Source of the DNA: Silicimonas sp.
Lineage (GTDB): Bacteria > Pseudomonadota > Alphaproteobacteria > Rhodobacterales > Rhodobacteraceae
Assembly (NCBI GenBank): GCA_022826205.1
Contig: JAJDVJ010000046.1
Location: forward strand, 1-43,758
Length of the DNA: 43,758 bases
Direction of reading: 5' to 3'
The position numbers were made by a program, and so were the translations under genes. The notes under the pieces are model-generated. The model did no database searches. It was not told the DNA's origin and saw only the letters and a list, made by a program, of their open reading frames with translations. The stretch's first letter is position 1. Each line of letters starts with the position of its first letter. Below, one piece after another: positions 1 to 8,715 of this stretch.

Positions 1-96
1 GCGAGCGATGGAGTGGACGCCCCCTCCGAACGGCGTCACTGTGCGCCAGAGAAAACGCCAGACGAGCTGCGCGTTAAAACAAGGAGGCAAGCGTCC

Positions 97-1134
97 ATGG
101 AACAGGCTACCATCATCGGCATCGACATTTCAAAGAGGAGCTTTCAACTGCACGGAGCAACCGAAGCAGGCGATCCGGTCTTCCGGAAGAAACTGTCACG
201 CAGCAAGCTGCTGGCGTTTCTGTCCGAAGTGCCGCCGTGCCTGGTGGTGATGGAGGCCTGTGGCGGTGCGCACCACTGGGGTCGCGAGATCATCGGTCTG
301 GGGCACGAGTGCAAGCTGATCCCTCCGGTGTACGTGAAGCCGTTCGTCAAGAGGCAGAAGAACGACAGCAATGACGCGGCCGCGATCGTGGAGGCGGCAC
401 AGCGTCCGACAATGCGGTTCGTGGCCGTGAAGTCGGAGGCGGCGCAGAGTGACGCGATGCTGTTCCGCACCCGTGCGCTGCTTGTGCGGCAACGCACGCA
501 GACGATCAATTCGCTGCGCGGCCATCTCGCGGAGTTCGGCCTGGTCGCGCCGCTGGGGGCCGGCAACGTGGTGAAGTTGCATGGGGAGCTGGAAACGGCG
601 CGGGCATCGCTTCCTGAGCAGGTGGTAGTCCTGTCCGAGCTGCTGCTCGCGCAGGTCGCGTCCCTCTCCGAGCGGATCGCCCGCCTTGATGCGGAGATCC
701 GTACCCGGGCGCGAGAACGCGAGGAAGTCAGGCGGCTGATGACGGTTCCCGGCATCGGGCCGGTCTGCGCGATGGCGGTTCACGCCTTTGCCCCGCCTAT
801 GGAGAGCTTCGCGTGCGGGCGTGACTTCGCGGCCTGGGTCGGGCTCACCCCGCGGCAGCACTCGACGGCGGGAAGGCAGAGGCTCGGAAGGATAACGAAG
901 ATGGGGCAGCGCGATCTCCGGCGGCTGCTTGTCCTGGGCGCGACGTCCGTGCTCCGGTATGCCCGCAGGCGTGCGGAACTGGATGATCCCTGGCTCAGGA
1001 GAATGCTGGCTGAGAAGCCGCCGAAGCTGGTGGCCGTCGCTCTTGCGAACAAGATGGCGCGCATCATCTGGGCGCTGTCGGTCAGGGAGGAAACCTATCG
1101 GGCGCCGGCGGCGGTTGGCGTCGCGTCAGAATAG
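97..1134 (+). CDS. IS110-family transposase (DEDD recombinase)
   Basis: Transposase of the IS110 family, which mobilises its element with a RuvC-like DEDD domain plus a C-terminal domain carrying a catalytic serine. The ATG at 97 is chosen because AAGGAGG lies just upstream; the frame is open further 5' but without such a signal. The product is 345 aa, normal for the family. The N-terminal domain shows GIDISK with Asp10, a conserved Glu53, and the KNDSNDA motif around Asp90/Asp93. The C-terminal Transposase_20 region starts near VPGIGP (217-222) and has the GLTPRQHSTAGR segment with the likely catalytic Ser256, followed by RITKMG. Wording such as VKPFVKRQKND and RGHLAEFG is reminiscent of the IS1111 subgroup. 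The frame is intact, so the element may be active. The left end lies outside or at the edge of the window. Confidence 0.93.
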   Translation: MEQATIIGIDISKRSFQLHGATEAGDPVFRKKLSRSKLLAFLSEVPPCLVVMEACGGAHHWGREIIGLGHECKLIPPVYVKPFVKRQKNDSNDAAAIVEAAQRPTMRFVAVKSEAAQSDAMLFRTRALLVRQRTQTINSLRGHLAEFGLVAPLGAGNVVKLHGELETARASLPEQVVVLSELLLAQVASLSERIARLDAEIRTRAREREEVRRLMTVPGIGPVCAMAVHAFAPPMESFACGRDFAAWVGLTPRQHSTAGRQRLGRITKMGQRDLRRLLVLGATSVLRYARRRAELDDPWLRRMLAEKPPKLVAVALANKMARIIWALSVREETYRAPAAVGVASE

Positions 1135-1564
1135 CTTCCGGGAAAGGAAGAGCGTTGCCAGGAAAGGAAACGGAACACCGGGCTCTGCGGACATGCTCCT
1201 GAGAGCATGATGCGCGGATGACCCCGGTCGGTGCGGTTGGGACGGAAGACAACATAGGGGCAAAAGGTCAGAGGGACGGGGTCGGGAGAACCAGTAATTG
1301 CCGAAGGGCTACGAGCGAGCCCGCGCGAGCGTTTTGGATCCGATCCACGAACACCATATGGGCCCGCAGCCATGAGTGCTGCATCTCAGAGGCCGGACAT
1401 ACGACAGTACCTAGGCCGCATGTCACACGTTGTCTGAATTCCAGCTTGCACCACAGGGGGCGTCCACATACGGTTAGAGCACGACGTTCCGCCCGTGCCC
1501 TGATTTCTTCCTCCTTCGCGCGAGAGCACTTTCCGGCCAATTCACGCTGACCGGAGGTTCCTTC
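1135..1564 (+). other. Non-coding region downstream of IS110 transposase, candidate guide (bridge) RNA
   Basis: No convincing gene here. A nested stem-loop stands out. ACCGGG (1177-1182) can pair with CCCGGT (1223-1228), and inside it CATGCTC (1192-1198) pairs perfectly with GAGCATG (1203-1209) around a CTGA loop. IS110-family recombinases are known to use a structured guide RNA from a non-coding end of the element; in IS1111-type elements this is thought to be the downstream side. That this region encodes it is inference. The right end of the element is not identified. Confidence 0.35.
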
Positions 1565-1900
1565 ATGACACACGATGCACCAACGACGACCTTGGGCCGC
1601 CACCCACGCTCACGCCGCCCTTATTTCACACCGAGGCAGAGCGGCAGGCCCCGATGGCAGAGTACGAGCGCTCGGAGGGCACGCAGATCAGCGTCTGCGA
1701 AGCCAACGGGGTTGCCCCCAGAACCTTGATGGGCTGGTTCAGAAGGCACAATCCCGCCGCCGCAGCGATTTCCGGCAAGCCCGCCAGCTTCGTCGAGTTC
1801 ACGGCGGCGGCCGGCTGCCGTGCGTTTCGGATCAGCCTACCGTCCGAATGCCGCTTGGAATGGGTCTGCCGGGAAAGAGGAGCAGCCGCCTCGGGATCCC
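1565..1900 (+). pseudogene. Remnant of a small HTH transposase-accessory ORF (IS66 TnpA-like)
   Basis: The translation from about 1630 reads like the small first ORF of an IS66-type element: a helix-turn-helix stretch (TQISVCEANGVAPRTL) followed by a C-terminal beta segment with FRISLPSECRLEW. A start at 1565 has a GGAGG Shine-Dalgarno but is in another frame, so a frameshift between about 1600 and 1650 has broken the gene. Downstream the frame runs into unrelated sequence. The family assignment is tentative; an IS3-type OrfA would look similar at this length. Confidence 0.4.
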
Positions 1901-2103
1901 GGCTTCCCGCATTGTCTCGAAAATCCGGCAATCCGTGCACGAGACAATCCAAGAAGAGACCTTTCAGTCGGATCGGTTTAAATCTGGAAACTACACCAGC
2001 CTGCGGGCGCCGGTACGTGTTCGTCGACCGCCGCCGTTAACGGCTTCGAGCATGGCGGGTACTTCGTCTGGGCCAAGCGCCTACACCCGCGCAGTCCCGA
2101 CGC

Positions 2104-2621
2104 TTCGACCACGAGTACCGGCAAAACGGAACCGCCAACCTCTTCGTCGGCCTTGACGCCCATCGGGGCTGGCGCCAGGTCACCGAACGCCGGACCGCGA
2201 CCGACTTCACCGCATGCATGCGCGAATTGAGCGACGTGCACTTCCCGGAAGCCGGCAGGATCAGGGTCGTGCTCGACAACCTGTCAACGCACACGCCGGC
2301 CACGCCCTGCAACGCCCTGCCAACCGAGGAGGCAAGGCGCATCCTGCGCCGGATCGAGTTCCATTACACGCCGAAACATGCCAGCTGGCTCAACATGGTC
2401 GAAATCGAGATCGGCGTTCTACAGCGTCAGTGTCCAGCCGCCGAATCGCGGACCGGGCGACACTCGAAGCCGAGACCGCAGCGTGGAGAAAACAGAGGAA
2501 CGCAATCCAAGCACAGGTCAACTGGAGGTTCACTGCCGAAAAGACCAGGGCCAGCATTGCAAGAGCCTACCCAAAACCCGATGCTTCCAAAACGTCAGAC
2601 AAACCTTCAAAATCACTGTGA
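2104..2621 (+). pseudogene. IS630-family transposase, C-terminal fragment with frameshift
   Basis: Carries the hallmark second half of an IS630 (DDE_3) transposase: NGTANLFVGLDAHRGWR, then VVLDNLSTHTPA, then EFHYTPKHASWLNMVEIEIG. After about 2440 the homologous reading (DRATLEAETAAWRKQRN, then FTAEKTRASIARAYP) continues in a different frame, so there is at least one frameshift. The N-terminal DNA-binding half is missing. The gene is dead and marks an old insertion next to other transposase debris. Confidence 0.85.
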
Positions 2622-2639
2622 CGAGACACTAGACATGTT

Positions 2640-3040
2640 CTTGCGCTCGCCGGAGAAACGCGATTCGTCGGCTTCGACCGGATCCGCAACTTCCTCAAAA
2701 CCGATTTCCGCCCTCGACACGCGCAGAAGGTGGAGCATGAACCATGCCGTCCTTTGCTGCACCTTGATTTCGTGGCCAAGCTTCGTGCTGGAAGCGCCTT
2801 TCAGGTTCGTGACGAACAGGCAAACGGCGAACACCCACTTTCGGAGTTGCGCTTGGACTTCTCGATGTTCGTTCCGGTGCGGACAGAGAAACGGGACCGG
2901 CAATACCTCCACCAGGAGCGCATGTGTTTTCTGTTGGGGACTTCGCGGGTTGTAGTCGACCCGCGATGGCCGCAGTGGCGATCACCGTTCGGCCACCGCA
3001 TGGCTTCAAGCCACTTGGCTGCGGACTCTTCATCCCGAGA
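2640..3040 (-). pseudogene. IS1595-family (ISXO2-like) transposase fragment
   Basis: On the minus strand the translation shows an ISXO2-type N-terminus in pieces. There is an EESAAKWLEAMRWPNG stretch, a degenerate zinc-ribbon (CGHRGS then CRSRFSVRTGT), then in another frame KWVFAVCLFVTNLKGASS, QRTAWFMLHLLR and VEADESRFSGERKNM, which corresponds to the first catalytic Asp/Glu region of the DDE domain. At least one frameshift separates the zinc-binding part from the catalytic part, and the C-terminus is absent. It abuts the IS630 remnant tail to tail. Confidence 0.75.
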
Positions 3041-3409
3041 AAGGCAGGAACCGGGGAGTTCTTGGTGATAATGGCTTGCAATCTTGCAACCTGCGGCTAC
3101 GTTCCCTCCGTCGCGTCCAGCCGACAGGTTGAAATCCTCACTCTGAACCAGTGGTGACTACCGCCCTGAAGCTGGATGCGACGCCTAAGCTGGTGTGGCT
3201 GCAATTCCGACGAAAGACCACTTGCCTTTGGAAGGCCGCCATCGCAGTGCTCGGAAACACGTTCCGCGAGACTGGAGGCGATGCAGGACGGTTGACGGTC
3301 GTCATTGCCGGACATTCACACGAAGCGACTGGCGGCACGTTGGAACGCACCGACCTTACCGCCGCGTTCGGCGCATCCAGAAATCAATGGCGCCTTCCTC
3401 CCTGAACGA
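3041..3409. other. Intergenic debris, no gene recognised
   Basis: Open frames here are short, have no recognisable motif and no convincing ribosome-binding site. The segment ends directly at a rho-independent terminator pointing rightwards, so it may hold the decayed 3' end of a plus-strand gene. Confidence 0.4.
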
Positions 3410-3453
3410 AGGGCCGCTCGCCACAAGGGAGTGGCCCCTCTTTTGACCTTTTT
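3410..3453 (+). terminator. Rho-independent terminator
   Basis: A stem of ten base pairs (AGGGCCGCTC at 3410-3419 with GAGTGGCCCCT at 3429-3439, one bulged base and one G-T pair) is followed by a T-rich run (TTTT then TTTTTT after a GACC interruption). It would end plus-strand transcription arriving from the debris to its left. No intact gene now feeds into it. Confidence 0.6.
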
Positions 3454-3656
3454 TGTGTTCAGACAAATTTTCGCACAACCCGTTGACATCGTTGATGCCG
3501 CTTCTGGCAAGGGGCGCAACATTTCGGGTGAGTCCAACACCGTGGTCCTGATCGGCGAAACCGTCAGGAAGCTATCGCTTGAAACCGTTTTCCTGCAGGT
3601 TCCTTCGTGCCCTTCCTTCCCACCATGACCCGCGGCAGCACGTGCAGGAACAAGTC

Positions 3657-3835
3657 ACGACCTACTCGGCCGGCGTACCGATCTTTCTGGACTACGCGCG
3701 CTTGCGCTTGTTCGCAATCCACTTCTTGAGACGGCTCACGTGCGCCTTTGTTACGCGGCGATCAGCGAAAACATGAGTCGATTGCCGAAGAACGTCGCCA
3801 GCAGCGCCGTAAGATCGTTTTTGGCAAAACTGCGT
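3657..3835 (-). pseudogene. Internally deleted remnant of a DUF2062 gene
   Basis: The minus-strand translation of 3657-3730 matches the basic C-terminus of the two complete DUF2062 genes in this window (RLKKWIANKRKRA versus RLKKRFAKKRKRA). The next stretch (3755-3830) matches a region far upstream in those genes, the part encoding LAALLATFFGN. The middle is missing. The join falls on the ten bases GCGATCAGCG, which occur at both corresponding places in copy 2 (near 11655 and 11914), so deletion between short direct repeats is the likely cause. Confidence 0.7.
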
Positions 3836-4120
3836 TTCGTGCTGATTCTGTTTGCGCCAACTGCCCCGCTTCGGATCCCGGAGAACCAGACTCTTGACTT
3901 TCTGCTGAATGATAGCGATACGGGCGCAATTCCATGGGACAGTGGGATCGCGATCAGGGACGAGACTCAAAGGTAGCTGCTCGTACGGGTTATTGGAGAT
4001 GATCCGCTCAGTGCCAAAGCCGTGCTACTCGCCGACGACTTTGATCCAGGTCGAAGTTCCAGAGATATAGAATGTGAGAGTACACGCCTATAGCAATGTG
4101 TCTGTAGAAAGGGGGCTTCG
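3836..4120. other. Intergenic, nothing recognised
   Basis: No supported gene. The sequence is less GC-rich than its surroundings and leads into a good Shine-Dalgarno (AAAGGGGG) for the small membrane-protein gene at 4121. Confidence 0.4.
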
Positions 4121-4477
4121 ATGAACATGAGCCTTGAGACATTGGACGTCGGACAACTCGGCGCAGCGTTTGCATTGTGGATCATGGTTGCCATCGCCAT
4201 AGAAGAGGCGGGGAATGGGCTATTTAATTGGAAGCACTTCAAGGACAATCTCGGCGGCAAGGGCCTCAAGACACCCATCATTTTCGTGGTCTCGGTCCTG
4301 GTCTGTGCCTACTTTAAGACCGACATCTTTCTGGCCCTCATCGGGTCGGTGGGAATCGACAGCGAATCGAACTGGCTCAGCATCGGGATGTCGGCGCTCC
4401 TGTTGACTGGCGGAAGTGGTACCGTCTTCCGGACGATTAACCGCATCAGAGAAGCCCAAGAGAATGTGACAGATTAA
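4121..4477 (+). CDS. Small hypothetical membrane protein
   Basis: A 118-aa product preceded by GAAAGGGGGCTTCG and an ATG, a strong ribosome-binding site. The sequence has about three hydrophobic segments: residues ~11-30 (AAFALWIMVAIAIEEAG), ~50-75 (TPIIFVVSVLVCAYF then FLALIGSVG) and ~88-97 (IGMSALLLTGG). The tail is charged and ends in REAQENVTD. The topology resembles small phage holins or other small inner-membrane proteins, but I do not recognise a family. It stands alone between transposase/DUF2062 debris on the left and the convergent DUF2062 copy 1 on the right, so it could be a piece of an old phage or island. Confidence 0.65.
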   Translation: MNMSLETLDVGQLGAAFALWIMVAIAIEEAGNGLFNWKHFKDNLGGKGLKTPIIFVVSVLVCAYFKTDIFLALIGSVGIDSESNWLSIGMSALLLTGGSGTVFRTINRIREAQENVTD

Positions 4478-4632
4478 GGCGTCTAGGTGGCCACATAAGA
4501 ACTACCCAAAAGAGCTTTCCGCAATTGGCTCCCTTTGCACCCTCCGCCTTCCGGCGTATCTGAACAATTGCGCCGTCAGCGAAAATATGCTCGCGGTCGA
4601 ACTCGTCCCGCAACCCACAAAGAGCACCGGAC

Positions 4633-5280
4633 CTACTCAGCCGGCGCGCCGATCTTCCTCGACAGCGCGCGCTTGCGCTTCTTCGCAAACCGCTTCTTGA
4701 GGCGGTTCACGCGTGCCTTCTGATATGCGGCAATCAACGGGGCGGAAAGGTAGTAGGACGCCACACCAGCAGCAATGCCCAGCGTCAGGCCTCCGACAAG
4801 ATAGGGCACGAATATCTGCTCCAGGAACAGAACAAGGCCCTGCCAGTTCGCGGTCTCGGGCGTGAAAAGCGCCAGGAAGTTGCGCCAGAAGTCCAGCGAC
4901 GCGTCGGCGAAGGCCCAGACTATGTTGGGCAGCGGCATGCCTTCCTGGCCGACCATCCAGTAACCAAGGCCCGTCGACACCGACGCGATCAGCGGAAACG
5001 TCAGAGGGTTGCCGAAGAACGTTGCCAGCAGGGCGGCTAGGACATTGCCACGAATCATGACCGCCAGAAGCGCCGCCAGGAAGAAATGCAGCCCGAAGAA
5101 AGGCGTGAACGACATGAAGACTCCAACCGCGATCCCGCGGCTGATCTTGTGCGCGGGATCAGGTAGGCGCCGGAGACGAAGAGCCACGTAGCGCAATGCG
5201 CGCTGCCAGCCGCCCCGGGGATAGACGCTCTCGCTGACTATCTCCGCATAGGACCGTGGGTTTCGTCGCTTGAAGATCAC
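4633..5280 (-). CDS. DUF2062 membrane protein, copy 1
   Basis: A 215-aa inner-membrane protein of the DUF2062 family. The characteristic segment SFTPFFGLHFFLAALLA is present, then GNVLAALLATFFGNPLTFP, and two further hydrophobic stretches around IFVPYLVGGLTLG and ASYYLSAPLI. The C-terminus is strongly basic (RLKKRFAKKRKRALSRK). The start is GTG at 5280 with GAGGAG just upstream. It follows the truncated rsh copy by a dozen bases on the same strand, as its paralogue follows the full rsh at 12.2 kb. Function is unknown; family members often sit next to rsh or acpS in alphaproteobacteria. It is nearly identical to copy 2, so one of the two is the product of a segmental duplication or import. Confidence 0.85.
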   Translation of the reverse strand: MIFKRRNPRSYAEIVSESVYPRGGWQRALRYVALRLRRLPDPAHKISRGIAVGVFMSFTPFFGLHFFLAALLAVMIRGNVLAALLATFFGNPLTFPLIASVSTGLGYWMVGQEGMPLPNIVWAFADASLDFWRNFLALFTPETANWQGLVLFLEQIFVPYLVGGLTLGIAAGVASYYLSAPLIAAYQKARVNRLKKRFAKKRKRALSRKIGAPAE

Positions 5281-5292
5281 TCGCGCTCCTCG

Positions 5293-6253
5293 TCAAGGCT
5301 TTCGTTCAGGATCGCGGTGCCTGCTCAGCGAGGCGACATCACTGTCGGCCTCGAGGGCAAGCATCACCGCATGCAGGTGCCCAGTATCGCGAAGTTCCAC
5401 GTCAACAATAAGACGGTAGAAGTCCGGCTTCCTGTCGATGAACACCAGATCGGAAATATTCGCGCGCTGCTCCCCGATCAAGGTGCAGATCCGGCCCAGG
5501 ACACCGCTGTCGTTGGCGATCGTCAGGTCAAGGCTGACGCTGTGAACCGGAGGGTGCCGGCCCTCCTGCCAGTGAAGGTCGACCCATCTGCTGGAATTCT
5601 CCTGCAGCTCCGCCAGCGTCTCGCAGTCGATGGCGTGAATCAGCACGCCCTTGCCGCGATAGGCGATGCCGACGATCCGCTCGCCCGGAACCGGCTGGCA
5701 GCAGTGGGCCCGGCGAAACGTCTGGCTGGGCTTGAGCCCGACGACGGCGCGCCCCGCGTCGATCTCCTCTTCCGTCTTGCTGTCGAGATCGGGATACAGC
5801 ATCTTGATGATCTCCCGCGCCGGGAGCTCGGCCGCGCCGATCCGCACCAGCATTTCCGTGCTGCTCTCCAGCCCGAGCTGCTTCGCCGCCGTCGCGATGG
5901 CCTTTTCCGTGGTGCGCTTGCCGATCCGGTCGAACGCCACGCGCAAGAGCTCCCGCCCGAGCTTCCGGAAGCGCTCGCGTTTCTCCTCGCGCAACGAACT
6001 GCGGATGGCCGCCTTGGCGCGCCCGGTCGCGACGATGTCGATCCAGGTGCCGGGAGGCCGCTGGCCCTGGGCCCTCATGATGTCCACCGACTGCCCGTTG
6101 CGCAGCCGCGTCCAGAGCGGGGCGCGGACCCCGTCCACCTTCGCGCCGACGCAACTGTCGCCGATCCGCGTGTGAATCGCGTATGCGAAATCCAGCGGCG
6201 TCGCGCCGCGCGGCAGCTTCACGACGTCGCCCCTCGGCGTGAAGCAGAACACC
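5293..6253 (-). pseudogene. C-terminal fragment of a RelA/SpoT (rsh) gene
   Basis: Encodes only the regulatory half of a RelA/SpoT protein. It has the TGS domain (FCFTPRGDVVKLPRGATP through IVATGRAKAAIR), the helical region, the cysteine-containing CCQPVPGERIVGIAYRGKG segment and the C-terminal ACT domain (NDSGVLGRICTLIGEQRANIS). The HD hydrolase and the synthetase domains are absent. By eye it differs from the full-length copy (12220-14340) at a little over thirty of about 318 residues, yet the frame has no stops. At its 5' end homology stops near 6253 and a DUF2062 fragment is joined to it. The frame runs on to an ATG at 6309 that has no proper ribosome-binding site. It probably makes no functional stringent factor; a regulatory-only polypeptide cannot be excluded. 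Confidence 0.85.
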
Positions 6254-6265
6254 TCATGTTCTGCA

Positions 6266-6355
6266 ATGCGTCGGCTTGATTCCAGACGATCCGGGGCAGC
6301 AGCACCCATTCCTGGCCAGCCATCTGTAGGCTGAGACCTGTCGACACGGCACAGG
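6266..6355 (-). pseudogene. DUF2062 fragment at the duplication junction
   Basis: Read on the minus strand this gives STGLSLQMAGQEWVLLPRIVW, which matches STGLGYWMVGQEGMPLPNIVW of copy 1. The bases resemble copy 1 (around 4905-4985) more than copy 2. It lies directly 5' of the truncated rsh frame, in a different frame from it. This order is what a tandem rsh-DUF2062 duplication followed by a deletion would leave. Confidence 0.75.
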
Positions 6356-6924
6356 TCAAATTGCGGTATCGCGAGGCCGCAGCAAGGATGCCGTTGTGGT
6401 CAAGCCCAGTCTTTCAAGCGCAGACAGGTACTCGCTCACGGAACGCCGTGGATTGCGCAACGCTGCCCGGTGACCCTGTACCGCTGCCAGCACGACCCCG
6501 GTGTCGGCGCTGAAGAGATCCGCGACAAAGGCATCGGGATGCTGTGCCGCGAGCCCGTGAGGGGCCAGGCAATTATGCGGAAAGTCCCGCAGGTTGGCAG
6601 ACACGATCACGTCCGCTCGACCGTGAATTGCGGCAGCGAGGACATGACGGTCGTTTGGGTCGGGCAAGTCGAGTTCCGAAACGAATTGTCGAATCCTGTC
6701 ACAAGGGCGTCCGGGAAGTGCCGATCCATGGTTGATCGAGTCCTGTCCAATGCGGCCGGGTCTATATCGGGCCGGTCGGCCAAGAGACTGCCTGTCCATT
6801 CCGCGTGGATGTCGGGACTCCACAATGGTGCAAAGAGATACCGGTCCGCGAGACGCAACAGCAGGTCGCGAAGGCCGGCGGAGTAGAGAACATTGGCGTC
6901 AAGCAACGCCGTCAGGCGATCCAT
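6356..6924 (-). pseudogene. PIN-domain toxin, frameshifted
   Basis: PIN-domain ribonuclease-type toxin that would be paired with the antitoxin immediately upstream (3-base gap). The N-terminal part starts MDRLTALLDANVLYSAGLRD with the first conserved Asp in LLDANVLY, and continues through HAEWTGSLLADRPDIDP. The C-terminal half (ELDLPDPNDRHVLAAAIHG, DVIVSANLRDF) continues in another frame; it holds the later acidic residues of the PIN active site. The switch falls near 6690-6705. Both halves are otherwise well preserved, so the break is recent or a sequence error. The 3' end touches the DUF2062 fragment. Confidence 0.8.
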
Positions 6925-6927
6925 TGC

Positions 6928-7368
6928 CTACTGCAAGCCGAGTTCCTGGTCGCGAGCGGTCAGTTCATCGAGCGCTTCGCTGCGGCGGTCCTCTGTCTCG
7001 CGGCGGTGGGCGAGGACGTCTTCCACGCGGACACGGCGGTGTGAACCGACCTTGCGGCAGGGTATCAGTCCCTCGTCGAGAAGCTGGACCAAGTGAGTCC
7101 GCGACACCTGCAGCAATTCGGCGGCCTGCCGCGTCGTCAGTTCGGGGTGCAGCGGCGTGACAGCAACACCCTTGCGATGTGCCATGTGATCCAGGATCTC
7201 CCTGAGCAGCGACATCGCCGTCGGCGGAATTTTCACACTCTCGGTCCCGATCCGTGCTGACATCGGCTGCGCCCCTTCGATCAGCGCGTCCAAGGTACGG
7301 CCGGCCCTTTCCGCCAGAGCCGCTTCTTGGTCGCTCGGCACACCACATACTGCTGGTTTCGTATTCAT
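6928..7368 (-). CDS. Excisionase-type HTH antitoxin of the PIN module
   Basis: A 146-aa protein whose C-terminal half has an excisionase/MerR-like DNA-binding domain: ELTTRQAAELLQVSRTHLVQ, LLDEGLIPCRKVGSHRRVR, VEDVLAHRRET. The ATG at 7368 is preferred to the upstream in-frame start because GGAAGGATCAGAG precedes it. Its stop is three bases before the PIN toxin start, typical of a TA operon. It should bind and neutralise the toxin and repress its own promoter; that is inferred from family context. With the toxin frameshifted, this antitoxin may now be an orphan. Confidence 0.8.
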   Translation of the reverse strand: MNTKPAVCGVPSDQEAALAERAGRTLDALIEGAQPMSARIGTESVKIPPTAMSLLREILDHMAHRKGVAVTPLHPELTTRQAAELLQVSRTHLVQLLDEGLIPCRKVGSHRRVRVEDVLAHRRETEDRRSEALDELTARDQELGLQ

Positions 7369-7489
7369 CTCTGATCCTTCCACCATCCTGACGAAACGAT
7401 AACATTAAATGCCGTAAGTGAAACAAGTAACGCAAATCAAACGGCACCAACTCATCGGGATGGTGAGATTTCGCCAAAGCTCGGTGATG

Positions 7490-7570
7490 CCCGCATTCAA
7501 GTGTGGACCGTCGAGAAGTTGGACGAGGTCAGTCCACGCCACCTGCAGCGGCTCTAAGCGAAATGCATGC
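7490..7570 (-). pseudogene. Second antitoxin remnant
   Basis: The minus strand encodes LEPLQVAWTDLVQLLDG, a degraded match to the helix-turn-helix of the adjacent antitoxin (ELLQVSRTHLVQLLDEG). The nucleotides on the plus strand (GAGAAGTTGGACGAGGTCAG) match those near 7078. Only this short piece is recognisable. Confidence 0.5.
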
Positions 7571-7984
7571 CGCCGCCAATTGTTGACGAATGACGGTGCG
7601 GATGTCCCAGCCCGAAGGCAGCGGCCACAAACTCGCCTGAACGGGGCAGGGGCACCCCTGCAATGGTGCCGGCGGCGGCGATCGGCCACTTGTCAGGCCT
7701 ATAGATTGCCGGACCGTGCTGCAAGAATCCGGAGCACAGATTTTCCGAACAAGGAAGAGGAAACGCGTGGCCTGACCGTCACGGCGAAACCGACCGGCAG
7801 GTCACATCGCTAGGCGCCCTGCCAGAAGTGCTCGACGCACCGCCCCACATGGTGGCCGAAGTGCTCGCGGGCACGCTGCATGCCCAGCAGAGGTCGGAAA
7901 TGCGGCATGCTTGGGCAAGTTCGAATTTTTGGGCGGTGAACTTGTTGCCCCGTTCTGTCGCGGTCGTGGTGGTCTCGGCGGATG

Positions 7985-8460
7985 GTGAATCGCTTTCGAG
8001 CCGGTGGATTCCGGAGCTTGTCGACGCGCTCGACACGGCCATCGACGAGTATGATGCGGAGATCGAGAAGCTGATCCTCGGCAATGCGACGCTTGCGGGG
8101 CGCTACATGATCCTGACCTCTATCCCCGGCATCGGCCTGATCACTGCGGTGGCGCTCATCTGCTGGATGAGCGAACTCGGCAGCATCGGAAATCGTCAGG
8201 CGGCAGCGCTCGTCGGCGTGGCTCCCTTTGCCAACGAGAGCGGGACCAAGAGCGGTGCGAGGCATATTCGGGGCGGACGCAGAAGACCGCGAGACGTACT
8301 CTACATGGCGGCCTTGTCCGCGAAGTAGCACAACCCACAGATGAGCGCAGTCTACGAGCGGCTGAAGACGCGCGGCAAGCACACGAAAGTAGCCCTGGTC
8401 GCTGTGATGCGCCGTTTGATCGTCACGGCGAACGCTCTCGTCCGCGATAGCCGCATGTAG
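7985..8460 (+). pseudogene. IS110-family transposase, C-terminal fragment
   Basis: The C-terminal half of an IS110/IS116/IS902 transposase: ILTSIPGIGLITAVALI, then AAALVGVAPFANESGTKSG, RHIRGGRRRPRDVLYMAAL. An in-frame TAG at 8326-8328 interrupts the frame. After it the family sequence resumes in the same frame (SAVYERLKTRGKHTKVALVA, ANALVRDSRM) up to a stop at 8460. The N-terminal DEDD half is missing. It is clearly different from the intact element at the start of the window. Confidence 0.85.
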
Positions 8461-8715
8461 TCGGAACAGCCACCTTCGAAAGAGCTGGTGGACATCGCAA
8501 ACTGACGATCAAGGATCACCTGCCGGCCAGGATGCCATCAGACAGTGGCATCGCCGGAACAAGAGAATCACCAAAACCGCTCGGAGCGCAGCAATTCGGG
8601 CCGGCTAGGCACGCCAAGGCCGTCCTCGAGCTGTGGACAATGCCGGTATTAAACTGGGATAACTCTCGAAGGGCATGTCCGGAAGACCCAAAAAAGGCCT
8701 TGACCGAGATCATGG

